Assembly: GCF_038396755.1 (NCBI RefSeq)
Contig: NZ_CP149822.1
Coordinates: 5,734,001-5,798,000 of the forward strand
Source: Chitinophaga pollutisoli
GTDB lineage: Bacteria > Bacteroidota > Bacteroidia > Chitinophagales > Chitinophagaceae
Direction: 5' to 3'
Length of the DNA stretch: 64,000 nt
Below the pieces are notes generated by a model. That model was not told the DNA's origin and did no database searches. It saw nothing but the letters and a program-made list of their open reading frames with translations. Below, one piece after another: positions 16,801 to 25,315 of this stretch. The translations under genes were made by a program, and so were the position numbers. The number at the start of each line of letters is the position of its first letter. Within the stretch, counting starts at the first letter, position 1.

Positions 16801-19193
16801 TGTTGTTGCTGGCGCTTCAGCTCTTCCGGGATGGCGCTGTCCCAGGTGGAGCTGCCGTCGCCGCCCGGTTCGCCGGTGAACTGGATACGGCCATCGGGCA
16901 AATCGCGATATCCGTCGGGCGTGAGGTGGCCGGGAGGCGCTTGCCCGGCGATGTATGCCACGCCCGCGTAAGTGGTATGCCGCATGCCTTCGCTTACTTC
17001 CTGGCGGTATTGGGCGAAGGAACGGAGATCGTTTTCCGAAGGTATCGGCCATCCGGGTTTTTGCAACGCGTGGCGCAGTTTTTCCCAGGTTTTGACATCC
17101 GCGAAATCATCGATGGTGGTGGCGGTGGGCAGGAGGCACAACAATCCCGGGAGCCCAGCGAACACTTCGGTGAGCTCGGCGGTGGAGTGGTAGAGGTCGA
17201 GGCCGGCGAGCTGGCGCATGACGGCGTCTTCCCCAAACAGCAATTGCGGAATGCGGTAAGTGCCGCCCAGGGGGCTTCCCAGCAAGAGGGCGCTGCACGC
17301 GCCCTGGGCGCGCAGGGCTTTCCAAATTTCCGGATGCCGGTATATCAGTTCGCGGACGAGCAGGCCCCCTGTTCCGTGGGCCACGATTTGCACATGGATG
17401 CGTCTTTGCAGAAGGGTGTGGATCTTCTCCGCCAGCAATGCGCCGGTATCTACGGGCGAGCGTCGCCAGTCGTAGGGAAACGTGAGCACGTCGTGCGAGT
17501 CCGACAGCGCATCGGCCAGCTCAGTATAAGCGGATGAAGGCAATGCTTCTGCTTCTATCTTCGTGTTCTCCATGGAAAGCCTTGTGAGCCCGCCTTTCAG
17601 CAGAACATCGTAATCCGGCCAGAGCGTTTCCTGCCCCTCGCGCAGCCAGCTGCCTAAAAGCCCGGGTATAAGTATTGCCACCGGTTTGTTGCCGGTAACC
17701 TGGTCGCGGGTAAGCTTGCCGCCCGTGGCAATCCCTGACCGCAGGGCGTCGCCTTCCATCTGCGAACCGGTATTGAATCCCGCTACCGTTCCGCTGCCGT
17801 CGTATTGCAATGCCAGCAGCATGGCCGAAGCGGAGCCGCTGTTGGAGAAGTAATTGAAATGGCTCGCATTGCCGCCCTGGTCCAGGAAATATTGCACCCG
17901 GTTTGCTGCCCTGCGGGCGCCGTTGTGCATGGAGGCCGTATCTACCACCAGGTCGTTTCCGGTCCGGAAGTACAATTTTCCCAGGATCGCCGCCAGCCCG
18001 CGCCAGCTCACGCCCGCGCGGCTGATGCCCGAAATCACGTACAACGGTGCGTCGATCGTTTCTTCCGGCCCGGGATTATTCAACGCGCGGATAAACGGCG
18101 AAGCAGGCTGCTGCGCCTCCAGGCCGGGCAGGGAATCCGGATCGCCTTTTGCCGCGACCAGCGCCGCCAGCAAGGCCTTAAAAGCCACTATCGCCGGGTG
18201 GAATCCGGTGGCCATGCCCAGCAAGTTCATCACCACATTGAAAAAATGATCCAGCCGGCGCGAGGCGAGCAGTGTGCCGCTCGCCGGACACGCGACCCGC
18301 ACGGTTTTGGCTACGCTGATTTTTTTATATGGCAAAATGCCGTCCAGCGCCCGTATCGCTGTCAGATCGCCGGTGCGGTCGTATTTCTGTAAATATTCCT
18401 TTTCAAGTTTTGTAAATCCTGTCCGCTTGCTTTCTTCCGCATACCGGGCGAGAATATCGCCGATGAGCCCGCCCCGCGAGTGCGTGACCAGGTGCAACGC
18501 CGCGCCCTGCGGCAATAGCGCCGCCAGGATTTCAGCGTTTTGCAACGGCGATTGCGTGAGCGTCCGGTGCTGGAAGGCGAGGATGCGGTTGCCGTACATC
18601 TTCCGTAAACTTCGCCAGATTTCCGTGCCGCGGAGTGCGCCGAAAGCACCAGCGAAACTGGATGCCGTGCCGTGAAGAAAGAGCAGGTACGGCGTGGCAT
18701 CGCCATCCATGAATTGATCTTCCTGCAAAGTAAAATCGTCGTTTACGAACATCAACCCGTATTGCCCGTCCGTTTGTTTATCTTCCAGGCTGACCGCCAG
18801 GTCACGGATTTTCGGTGCGGCTTCTTTCTTGATGAAAACCTCCAGCAGCTTAATCCCCAGGTCGGGCAGCGCGCCGCGCTCCGGCAGATCGGATGGGAGC
18901 GTGGAGGGAAGGCGGTAAACAACATTTCCATTCCGTTCCTGCACCGGCATATCCGGGAACAGGGACTCGAGCGACAGCGGATCGCAGAACCAAACCGTTC
19001 CATCGTCGAGCGTCAGGGATAAAACGTGATGGTCTTCCAGGGCAAGGATATGCGCGTCCTGCGAACCGCGTTCCACGCTGCCGAGCTGATAGGCCACCTC
19101 GCGCTCCAGGCCGGGCACTTCTTCGGCCGAAACCAGGATCTCGCTATTCGCCGCGATGCGGGTGCCGTAAATATGCAATTCATGGATAGGCAT
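13890..19193 (-). CDS. Giant CHAT protease with two alpha/beta-hydrolase domains and TPR tail
   Basis: This 1767-residue protein has no signal peptide. Hydrolase 1 (about 165-450) shows an HGT oxyanion turn at 174-176, a nucleophile elbow THSRGG with Ser239 and a candidate His445. Hydrolase 2 (about 505-830) is LCAT/PGAP1-like (IPGLLGSW, FPYDWRRS, GGDGSS), but the elbow reads AHGTGG (Gly607 for Ser) and the C-terminal His position reads VPYGALP (Tyr805), so it is probably inactive. A middle region (about 880-1060) is unrecognised. The CHAT caspase-like protease (about 1180-1445) has His1304 in LAGHG and Cys1345 in FVNCC. The tail (about 1460-1740) is helical and TPR-like. It probably acts as a sensor/effector protease whose target is unknown. 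A small acidic protein gene lies 134 bases upstream. Confidence 0.85.
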   Translation of the reverse strand: MPIHELHIYGTRIAANSEILVSAEEVPGLEREVAYQLGSVERGSQDAHILALEDHHVLSLTLDDGTVWFCDPLSLESLFPDMPVQERNGNVVYRLPSTLPSDLPERGALPDLGIKLLEVFIKKEAAPKIRDLAVSLEDKQTDGQYGLMFVNDDFTLQEDQFMDGDATPYLLFLHGTASSFAGAFGALRGTEIWRSLRKMYGNRILAFQHRTLTQSPLQNAEILAALLPQGAALHLVTHSRGGLIGDILARYAEESKRTGFTKLEKEYLQKYDRTGDLTAIRALDGILPYKKISVAKTVRVACPASGTLLASRRLDHFFNVVMNLLGMATGFHPAIVAFKALLAALVAAKGDPDSLPGLEAQQPASPFIRALNNPGPEETIDAPLYVISGISRAGVSWRGLAAILGKLYFRTGNDLVVDTASMHNGARRAANRVQYFLDQGGNASHFNYFSNSGSASAMLLALQYDGSGTVAGFNTGSQMEGDALRSGIATGGKLTRDQVTGNKPVAILIPGLLGSWLREGQETLWPDYDVLLKGGLTRLSMENTKIEAEALPSSAYTELADALSDSHDVLTFPYDWRRSPVDTGALLAEKIHTLLQRRIHVQIVAHGTGGLLVRELIYRHPEIWKALRAQGACSALLLGSPLGGTYRIPQLLFGEDAVMRQLAGLDLYHSTAELTEVFAGLPGLLCLLPTATTIDDFADVKTWEKLRHALQKPGWPIPSENDLRSFAQYRQEVSEGMRHTTYAGVAYIAGQAPPGHLTPDGYRDLPDGRIQFTGEPGGDGSSTWDSAIPEELKRQQQQYYTSVPYGALPCDKRIFTAIKEILRNGSTTLLRNTPPEARGIGGAAKPKPQKAAVAFGISPENLERSMLGLPQDTIYREGAVPITISLSNGDCKFAAHPVLVGHFLNDGLFSAEKAINYFLHGELARRHGLGLYPGDPGTSELFIVENPAPFKGAIIAGLGRQGELTPWLLAQTVEKAVLKYLSAFNSPIAVPASVATPKRTVGISTLAIGCGYGGLSIESSVRAVITGVQHANDKIRDNYDNAITVGEIEFIELFRDRAMGCFMAINHIDEEEKKQLHILWKNRTIIKRPGSRERMLIDNNSDWWTRIQVRHIEDRDKTDGAGELRFTMSTDAAREEERILHVSRSGMQSLLNAMSGQNRWNPQLAKSMFEMLIPKDFKDQIKRQSNINWIVDTQTAEYPWELLQDALTDTQPLSVNAGMVRQLATKDYRIRINPVVSRTALIVADPDLKGTYGQLPGARHEGAKVQQLLDAQDYNTWPLLNASDADILSALFARDYKIIHLAGHGVFDPENYLKSGMLIGAETCLNTTHLDQLPTVPEFVFVNCCFLGEMNGAAEARYQQRYQLAANFGTQLINNGVRAVIVAGWAVDDAAALDFTGRFYKEMFQGKNFGDAVKAARKHIFDLHGHRTNTWGAYQCYGDPFYVMEPGSHSGKPNEPLLLADDAEIMLSNMLSALDLGDGDVQRTLRQVEDICRQVDENKIRTPAITELQALLYASLGQFESAIQLFTQLLQTETASFSGATMERYCAVRLASLMQQYRDNPAQSDTILQDVDRVIGDILFLRKMGATSERLHLLGSAYKRKAFLSHGKAKKAAYRASADCYREAAGIAHNGLKAYSLGCYYLLQNALSVAGSQGPSKEAAVAELRQLLLEHRKSPVDQLGGQAYRQLVTEAHILMGLHFLQPSATSYQEAEAAYKTARQQAAHPVMKQADAGLFDFIDDVLSMAGKNRLTRATNARQQLDPLRKLFP

Positions 19194-19327
19194 GCTGATA
19201 TGCGTTTTAGGTTAACGGGATGCGTTATGGGGTAATTACCTGTTATGAAATGTGTTCAATTGCCGGCAGGCGAAAGCTGGCTGCCGTGGGGTGATTTGCG
19301 GCAAAAAACGACCGTATGCACCCTTCG

Positions 19328-19744
19328 TTAAAATGTCTCGCCCCATTCATGGCCGAAAAGCTTGCAGAGGGAGGCCTCGCGATGGCCGTAAGTATTGCGG
19401 CTCTCTTCCGCAATACCTTCCTGGTCCATTTCTTCCTCGCTGACCTGGTACTCCGCTTCCTCCGGCGGTTCTTGTTCCGTGGAACAGATCGCATACCAGT
19501 GTTCTTCCTGCAACGATTCGATCTTGTATAATGCATATCCATAAACGCTGAGGGCCTGGCCAACGTAGTCCATGGCATCTTCCTGGTCGTCGCCATCGCG
19601 CATTTCGGCGAGCTGTTCCAGTTCGGCGGAAAAGAGAATGTCCATATCGGGGTATACCTGTTGCAGGCGGTAGAGTACTTCGGAAGCGTTTTCCTTCCAG
19701 GGAGCGGCGGCGATGGGCAGATTCGACAGATTGATTTCCCGCAT
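19328..19744 (-). CDS. Small acidic protein upstream of the CHAT protease
   Basis: A 138-residue protein beginning MREINLSNLPIAAAPWKENA, very rich in Glu and Asp (for example the stretch after residue 85: TEQEPPEEAEYQVSEEEMD). It is soluble and lacks a signal peptide; I do not recognise the family. It lies on the same strand as the CHAT gene, 134 bases upstream, and may be co-transcribed. Inhibitor, substrate or adaptor of the protease are all possible inferences from position and charge, but nothing in the sequence proves any of them. Confidence 0.6.
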   Translation of the reverse strand: MREINLSNLPIAAAPWKENASEVLYRLQQVYPDMDILFSAELEQLAEMRDGDDQEDAMDYVGQALSVYGYALYKIESLQEEHWYAICSTEQEPPEEAEYQVSEEEMDQEGIAEESRNTYGHREASLCKLFGHEWGETF

Positions 19745-19804
19745 AAAACCTATTTAGTGAGGCCCTAAAGGTAAGATGAGCGGATGGAACGGCCAAAGCC
19801 GCTT

Positions 19805-20704
19805 TTACAGTACGGCGTTGATGGTGAAAAGGCGACTGTCGCCCGCGTCGTTGTCGGCCACGAGGTGGAGCAGTAACCCCTCCGACCTGACTTTCTCCAG
19901 GCAAATCCCTTCGATCTTCTGCCCGGCGAAAACAGGGGAAACCGCCGGCAGGTTGATCATTTCATCGACCGTCAACGTTTCCTGCCGCGACTTTTTACTG
20001 AATTCCCGGACAATACCGAGATAGCTGTCGCCGATGATACCGTCGTCGTACGTACTGGTCGTGGCCTCGGTGGTAAATGTAAGTAGGAGGATATCGCGGG
20101 CGGAGATATAGCACAGGTCCGACACGCCGCAAAATCCCCGGCTGTTATCGGGGAGCTTCAGCGATTGGATAAATGGAATATCCTGCTCCATGGCGTTCCA
20201 GCAATCGGGGCGGGCGTAAATGAGCGTGTTGTGCGGATTGTCTTCGTGGCCGCGGTTGGCGAAGATGAGCCGCGTTTTGAACATCGTGGCGCCTTCGATA
20301 TTGACGTCATGCAGGTGCTGGCCGAGGTGCTCCAAGAAATCGTCTGCATACCGTGAATAGATCACGGGATGATCGCTGGTGCGTAGGGGGAGCGGCACCA
20401 GTACGATCTGGCGGCGGGTGTCCAGGCTGGCGGAACCGAAAGCCGCGAGGTACACGGCCTGCTTGTGCTTCATCACCACGGCGGATTCCAGGTCGGCCTT
20501 CTCAGGTTTGGGAATCCTGTATTGCGGATGGGAAAAGAGCGTAACGGAACCGGCGGTACGGTACCGCGTGTCGAGGATGCGGAGCTCCCGGGCGTCGTCG
20601 CCCGTGAGGTAGAGCCGCCCTTCGGTAAACGCCAGGGCAGAGCCGGAAGGGAAGTCGGATAGTAATTGCTCTCGGAGGAGGCTGATAGCGGGCTGGATGA
20701 GCAT
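19805..20704 (-). CDS. DUF6929 family beta-propeller-like protein
   Basis: A 299-residue protein of repeated beta-rich blocks (for example SGSALAFTEGRLYLTGDD, GATMFKTRLIFANRGH, KIEGICLEKV). It matches my memory of the DUF6929 family common in Bacteroidota. No signal peptide or catalytic motif is visible. It precedes the unrelated acidic protein gene by 60 bases and follows YjbQ by 15 bases, so YjbQ and this gene may form one transcription unit. Function unknown; a WD/SMP30-like propeller fold is likely. Confidence 0.65.
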   Translation of the reverse strand: MLIQPAISLLREQLLSDFPSGSALAFTEGRLYLTGDDARELRILDTRYRTAGSVTLFSHPQYRIPKPEKADLESAVVMKHKQAVYLAAFGSASLDTRRQIVLVPLPLRTSDHPVIYSRYADDFLEHLGQHLHDVNIEGATMFKTRLIFANRGHEDNPHNTLIYARPDCWNAMEQDIPFIQSLKLPDNSRGFCGVSDLCYISARDILLLTFTTEATTSTYDDGIIGDSYLGIVREFSKKSRQETLTVDEMINLPAVSPVFAGQKIEGICLEKVRSEGLLLHLVADNDAGDSRLFTINAVL

Positions 20705-20719
20705 ATCTTCAAATATAAG

Positions 20720-21142
20720 TTATTCGCCCCAGAGGGTGATGACCAGTTGCCGGGGCCCGCCGGCATCGCGGTGCTCGCAGAGGTAGATGCCCTGCCAGGT
20801 GCCAAGCGCGGGGTGGCCGTTGCGTACGGGCAGCATCACAGAGCACCCCAGCAGCGAGGCTTTCAGATGCGCGGGCATATCGTCGGAGCCTTCATAATCG
20901 TGTTCGTAATCGGGATCGTTTTCCGGAACCGCTTTATTGAAATAGGTTTCGAAGTCCGCGCGCACCGTAGGGTCGGCGTTCTCGTTTACTGTCAGCGATG
21001 CGGAAGTATGCTGGATGAACACCTGCAGCATCCCGGTTTTCACCTGCCGTATGGCGGGGATTGCGCGCAACACTTCGTCGGTGATCAGGTGGAAGCCCCT
21101 GTGCTTCGCCGGCAACCGCAACATTTCCTGGTAGATCTTCAT
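20720..21142 (-). CDS. YjbQ family protein (secondary thiamine-phosphate synthase-like)
   Basis: A 140-residue protein starting MKIYQEMLRLPAKHRGFHLI; an ATG immediately before it at 21145 is an alternative. It carries the UPF0047/YjbQ signatures: FIQHTSASLTVNENADPTVRADFE, and GTWQGIYLCEHRDAGGPRQLVITL with the metal-site His residues. The E. coli homologue shows weak thiamine-phosphate synthase activity, but the true role is uncertain. The frame extends 28 codons upstream without a family match, so the shorter form is chosen. Confidence 0.9.
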   Translation of the reverse strand: MKIYQEMLRLPAKHRGFHLITDEVLRAIPAIRQVKTGMLQVFIQHTSASLTVNENADPTVRADFETYFNKAVPENDPDYEHDYEGSDDMPAHLKASLLGCSVMLPVRNGHPALGTWQGIYLCEHRDAGGPRQLVITLWGE

Positions 21143-21227
21143 CATGGATCGATTTAAAGACAATTCCGGGCCAGTCCGGTGGCCCAAGATAGGGAATGCG
21201 ACCGGAATATCATCGCTGTAGACCATG

Positions 21228-22163
21228 TTAGGGTTGCTGAAGGAACCATTGCGCGGTAGCTTTCACGCCGTCTTCGTAACGCGTGGGGGTGAAGTGGAAA
21301 TGCTTTTCGAACCTGGAAGAATTAAAGCGGAAGGGGAACTCGTCTTGGTAATGCATTTCAAACATCTCGCGCATGAAGGGGTTGAACCAGCCGAAAACCT
21401 TGAGCAACCATTTGGGCAATACGAACACGCCGTCTTTCGCGCCCATTTCCTTCGCCGCCAGCGAAATGAACTGCCTGCCCGTCAACGCCGGGCTCACGGC
21501 CGGCAAGTGCCAGATCTGCCCGAGGGCTTCTTCGGATTGCGAAAGCAAATACAAAGCCCTGGCGGCATCGGGTGTGTAGTTGTAGGAGCGGGGCACATCG
21601 GCGTTGATGAACCACTGGGCTTTTCGACCTTTTTTCATATTGGCGAACACGAGCACTCCGGCGGCGCTTTTATCGCTGACGCCCGGCCCGTAAAAATCCA
21701 CCGCGCGGGCAATGATGGCATCGATGGCGCCCGCCCGCATTTCCGCTTCGAGCATGCGGGCCACGCCGGCGCGTACTTTGCCTTTCCGGCTCACGGGGCG
21801 GTAGGGGGTGGTCTCGGTGATTTCTCCGTCGGATTTCCCATACATGTAAGCGTTGTCGAAGAAGATGAGCCTGGAACCGGAGGCTTTGCAGGCATCGATG
21901 ACGCTGCGCATGATCCGGGGCCAGTCGCGTTCCCATATCGCGGCATTGTATTGGATGCCTACCAGGAGGTAAACGACGTCAGAACCCTGCACCGCCCGCA
22001 GTACCTGGTCGTGGTGCAAAACATCGGCGGCGATGGATTCCACACCCTCCACGGGCTGCGGGTTCCGGGAAACTAGACGGACCTGGTGGCCGGCGGACTG
22101 GAGAACGGGGAGGAGGGCGTTTGCGATGGTGCCGTTAGCGCCGAGGAGCGTATGTAATGCCAT
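21228..22163 (-). CDS. NAD(P)-dependent epimerase/SDR family protein
   Basis: A 311-residue extended short-chain dehydrogenase. The N-terminal nucleotide-binding turn is LLGANGTIANALL, an acidic/arginine switch follows the second strand (LVSRNPQ), and a candidate active-site Tyr lies in DNAYMYGKSDG (YxxxK is replaced by a YMYGK pattern). It is divergent from an AraC regulator 87 bases away, which probably controls it. The substrate is not apparent. The family includes nucleoside-sugar epimerases and atypical NmrA-like members. Confidence 0.82.
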   Translation of the reverse strand: MALHTLLGANGTIANALLPVLQSAGHQVRLVSRNPQPVEGVESIAADVLHHDQVLRAVQGSDVVYLLVGIQYNAAIWERDWPRIMRSVIDACKASGSRLIFFDNAYMYGKSDGEITETTPYRPVSRKGKVRAGVARMLEAEMRAGAIDAIIARAVDFYGPGVSDKSAAGVLVFANMKKGRKAQWFINADVPRSYNYTPDAARALYLLSQSEEALGQIWHLPAVSPALTGRQFISLAAKEMGAKDGVFVLPKWLLKVFGWFNPFMREMFEMHYQDEFPFRFNSSRFEKHFHFTPTRYEDGVKATAQWFLQQP

Positions 22164-22250
22164 GATTGAAATGTTTTACTTTTGATGTGTGGTTTGATGA
22201 TGCAAACTTAGCACCGGCGCACCGCCTGAAATTGTAAGAAAACGAACGCA

Positions 22251-23096
22251 ATGGATATCTACGGCAAGAAATATGAAATCGACGAACGGCTGAAAAGCGT
22301 GCTGCAGCCGCTATACGCTATCAAGTCGCCGGAATGCTCCGCTACGGAGGTATTCCATCTTTCCCCTAATCTGGAAATGCTGCTGATCTTCAGTTTCGGG
22401 ACGCCGGTGCGGTACACGTTCGAAAATAAAGGGGAACCGGAGCGGATGATGGACAAAATTATGATCCTGGGCCCCCTCCGCCGGATGCTCACCTACGAAC
22501 GCGCCGGCGGCACCGATATTTTGGTGTTGCCTTTCGTGCTCGACGGCTTCTATCGCCTGCTTGGCATATCGCCTGACGGCATCGACCCAGGTTCCCCTGA
22601 CGATCCGCGGTTCGCGCAAACAGCCGGGCTGTTGGCAGCCATGCACGACCGCCTTGCCGGATATACCGACCCGATGGAACGCGCCGCCGCGGCGGAGTCA
22701 TTCGTCCTCCGCGCCGTCGCGCCACCGGAAGCCGCGTCTGTACCGCTGTTGCAGGGCCGCGATGCGCTGCATGACCCCAACCTCAATCCCGTAAAGGTGA
22801 TTGCCGGGCAATGGGACATCACGGAACGCGCCGTGCAACAGCGCTTCCGGAAATATGGCGGTTATTCGCCCAAGGAACTGATCCGCTTTCTCCGCTTCAA
22901 GGAAGTGGTGAACTGGTTGCTGGCGCACCCCGACGAGAAACCCGACTGGTTCTTCCTCATCGAAAAATTCGGTTACCACGACCAAAGCCACCTCATCAAA
23001 GATTTCAAACTATACACCGGCGCCCCTCCCAGGGAATTCCTCCGGATGAACGACAACGGCAGCTTTTGTACGAGCTGGCAAGCGGAAGGGGATTGA
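22251..23096 (+). CDS. AraC family transcriptional regulator
   Basis: A 281-residue regulator with an N-terminal DUF6597-like sensor region (about 1-150) and a C-terminal AraC helix-turn-helix (about 185-270). The latter shows GQWDITERAVQQRFRKYGGYSPKELIRFLRF and FGYHDQSHLIKDFKLYTGAPPREF. It is transcribed away from the SDR gene at 21228, which is its likely target. The 259 bases after it hold no gene that I can support. Confidence 0.88.
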   Translation: MDIYGKKYEIDERLKSVLQPLYAIKSPECSATEVFHLSPNLEMLLIFSFGTPVRYTFENKGEPERMMDKIMILGPLRRMLTYERAGGTDILVLPFVLDGFYRLLGISPDGIDPGSPDDPRFAQTAGLLAAMHDRLAGYTDPMERAAAAESFVLRAVAPPEAASVPLLQGRDALHDPNLNPVKVIAGQWDITERAVQQRFRKYGGYSPKELIRFLRFKEVVNWLLAHPDEKPDWFFLIEKFGYHDQSHLIKDFKLYTGAPPREFLRMNDNGSFCTSWQAEGD

Positions 23097-23355
23097 TACC
23101 GGGATTTACCCATCTTTGATTCCACAACATTCAGCATCAGCCGGTTTACCGGTGCAAAGAATTCGTTGGAAATGATTTTCGGTTGATCGGGTTGCTGCCA
23201 TACCAGGCGGCAATTGGCGGTATATTGTTAGGTAAGGGTGCTGTAGTTTTGATGCCGGCAAGAAAAGATTGACAGGCATAGTAAGAAAAAAAAGCACGTT
23301 GCATGGCTGGTTTTGCAGTAGGATGCAAGCACGCTTTTCTTCCATACAACTATTT

Positions 23356-24171
23356 TCAGCCGGCTTTATCGAGCCCGATGCCCAGTCTGATAGCGCTTTC
23401 CACGGGGGTGTAATTGTTTTCGCGGTTGAAGAGGGTGAAAGGTTTTTTAGGATGAAGTCCGGGTTGGGCGAGGAACCTGGGCTGCGTGCCCTTGTGCTGC
23501 TGTGCCGCATGCACGAGGAAAGGGTGGCAGAGATAGACGGTTCCGGCTTCTCCGGTCGCCAGCACTTCTTTCCGCTGCCCGGTGCCACCCAGCCGGTCGG
23601 CGATCTGGAGGGCGGTGAGCCCTTTGTCGCCGTGGGGCCGCAGCATGCGGGCCACATCGAGGTGGGAGCCGGCGCGCAGCCGCGTGGGCGCATCATTTTC
23701 ACTGACGTCGGAAAACAGGAACAGCATCAGCAGGGCGCGGCCCTTGGAGTGGAGATTAGACCGCCATTTGAAGTAATTCCCCGGATCCTGCGCGGCTTCG
23801 CGGCCGGGGAAGCTCACGTCTACATGCCAGCCGTCGTCGCCCGCCGGTTCGTGACCTGGAAAACGGACGGGAAACGTGCCAACGCTATGTCGGGGCGCCC
23901 ATTTGCCGGGCCCCACGAGCTGGTCGAAAGCCGCATGCAGCAAAGGCGTGTTGGCCGCCTGCACAATCGGCGCATGCGAAAGCTCGCCCAGCCACACGAC
24001 GGGCGCTTTCCAGCCCTGCGGCGCATCCGGCCGGAGGTTCATTTCCTTCCATAGAATTTCCTGCGCCTCCAGCGCCAGGTCGCGGGGGAATGCCTGATCG
24101 AGGCGAACATAGCCTTCCGTAATGAAGTGTCGGATATCGGCGTCCGATAAGGGAAGATTGGGTTGCAACAT
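23356..24171 (-). CDS. Phytanoyl-CoA dioxygenase (PhyH) family protein
   Basis: A 271-residue Fe(II)/2-oxoglutarate dioxygenase, starting at MLQPNLPLSDADIRHFITEG (ATG 24171; the frame continues upstream without similarity). The iron triad appears as HVD in GDDGWHVDVSF and a distal His in YLCHPFLVHAAQ. The 2-oxoglutarate-binding Arg would be that in GTQPRFLAQPG. The enzyme would hydroxylate an unknown small molecule in the cytosol. It is followed by the GrpB and HxlR genes upstream on the same strand with a 61-base gap, without obvious functional link. Confidence 0.85.
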   Translation of the reverse strand: MLQPNLPLSDADIRHFITEGYVRLDQAFPRDLALEAQEILWKEMNLRPDAPQGWKAPVVWLGELSHAPIVQAANTPLLHAAFDQLVGPGKWAPRHSVGTFPVRFPGHEPAGDDGWHVDVSFPGREAAQDPGNYFKWRSNLHSKGRALLMLFLFSDVSENDAPTRLRAGSHLDVARMLRPHGDKGLTALQIADRLGGTGQRKEVLATGEAGTVYLCHPFLVHAAQQHKGTQPRFLAQPGLHPKKPFTLFNRENNYTPVESAIRLGIGLDKAG

Positions 24172-24232
24172 ATGGCAGGGTTTGATATCCAATTTACGCA
24201 AATGCCGGGAAGGGAACAACAATAAACGGTTT

Positions 24233-24814
24233 TCAGCCTTTCCACCATGCCAGCGCCCGTTGCTCGGCGGATTTCACAAAAGCGTCTTTGGCGGCGTTGT
24301 ATTCATTGGTGTCGCCGAATTCACGGGCTGATAACCCGATTTTTACCGCCGCATACGCTTCCGCCACCTCCGGATGGGAACGCAGAAAATCCCGCAACGC
24401 CAGGTGCCGCTTCCAGTGATAGGTATGCCGCACCATCACGTGGATGTTCACCAGCGAGGGGATTGGCCCGCCGGTCACGAAGGGGTCGCCGATATCGACG
24501 AGCGGCGGCGCCGTTTCGCCGGGCGGCATGCTCAGCAGCGCGAAGAACCGCCGGTAAGGCATGCCCGGTTCGTATTTGCGGAAGTAAGTAAAACCGCAGC
24601 GGGTCAACGGTTCCACGGTTTTGTCGAGCAGTTCGTCGGCCGCAAGCCCCACCAGGATGTCGATCACCGGCTTGGCGGCGAGCCCGGGCACGGAAGTGCT
24701 GCCAATATGGTCCACCACCGGGAATAAATGGCCAAGACTGTTTTCTATCGCGCGCTGATGTTCGCGGAAGGCATCCGGCCACAAGGGATCGTATGGAACG
24801 ATCACGACTTTCAT
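24233..24814 (-). CDS. GrpB family protein (nucleotidyltransferase fold)
   Basis: A 193-residue GrpB/UPF0157 protein. The signature lies at the start: VPYDPLWPDAFREHQ, then HIGSTSVPGLAAKPVIDILVG, which forms a nucleotidyltransferase-like active site (GST and DI motifs), and NIHVMVRHTYHWKRHLALRDFLRSHP later. The family transfers nucleotides to unknown acceptors. Its start overlaps the end of the HxlR gene by 4 bases (ATGA), so the two are translationally coupled. Confidence 0.92.
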   Translation of the reverse strand: MKVVIVPYDPLWPDAFREHQRAIENSLGHLFPVVDHIGSTSVPGLAAKPVIDILVGLAADELLDKTVEPLTRCGFTYFRKYEPGMPYRRFFALLSMPPGETAPPLVDIGDPFVTGGPIPSLVNIHVMVRHTYHWKRHLALRDFLRSHPEVAEAYAAVKIGLSAREFGDTNEYNAAKDAFVKSAEQRALAWWKG

Positions 24815-25179
24815 GATTCGGATGTTTCCATCATGGCGGCGGCCATTTCTTTCACGAATTCCTTATGCTGGTTGCCCCACTGGTCCATCACCGCGATGAG
24901 CGGCAGCACGGATGCGCCGAAGCTGGTAAGGAAATACTCCGCTTTCAGCGGAAAGCCGCCTGACGCTTCTTTGCGGATCACCTGCAATGCTTCCAGCTCG
25001 CGCAGGTGCATCTGGATTACGCGGGAAGGAGCTTCCGGTATTTCGCGCTGCAGGCCGCTGGGCCGGCGGATCCCGCGTGAGATCGCGTCGATGATGCAGG
25101 CGCGCCACTTGCCGCCCACGATCTTGTTGGCCACATTCACGCCGCAATCCAGGTTTTCGGAGATCTTCTTTTCGTACAT
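24811..25179 (-). CDS. HxlR family transcriptional regulator
   Basis: A 122-residue winged-helix regulator of the HxlR type: CGVNVANKIVGGKWRACIIDAISRGIRRPSGLQREI, then PSRVIQMHLRELEALQVIRKE and the wing SFGASVLPLIAVMDQWGNQH. The Cys in the N-terminal segment (DCGVN) is at the position that senses reactive electrophiles in some members. It is divergent from the IRED-like reductase at 25316, with an inverted repeat between, and overlaps the GrpB gene by 4 bases. It probably represses one or both. Confidence 0.92.
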   Translation of the reverse strand: MYEKKISENLDCGVNVANKIVGGKWRACIIDAISRGIRRPSGLQREIPEAPSRVIQMHLRELEALQVIRKEASGGFPLKAEYFLTSFGASVLPLIAVMDQWGNQHKEFVKEMAAAMMETSES

Positions 25180-25218
25180 GTTCCGAATGTAAGTTTTTTC
25201 CCTGAATGAGGAAAAGCC

Positions 25219-25246
25219 CGGTATAGGGAACTTTTTATCCCTACCG
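25219..25246. promoter_or_regulatory. Candidate HxlR operator in divergent promoter region
   Basis: CGGTA-ta-GGGA and TCCC-TACCG form an inverted repeat with a two-base asymmetry around ACTTTTTA. It lies between the HxlR gene and the divergent reductase, the place where these regulators normally bind. Confidence 0.4.
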
Positions 25247-25315
25247 AATCTTTACTCCGTTATTGCCCGCGTTCGCGCCAACCCGCAATTTTGTTCCAGC
25301 AAAAACGAATGGAAA

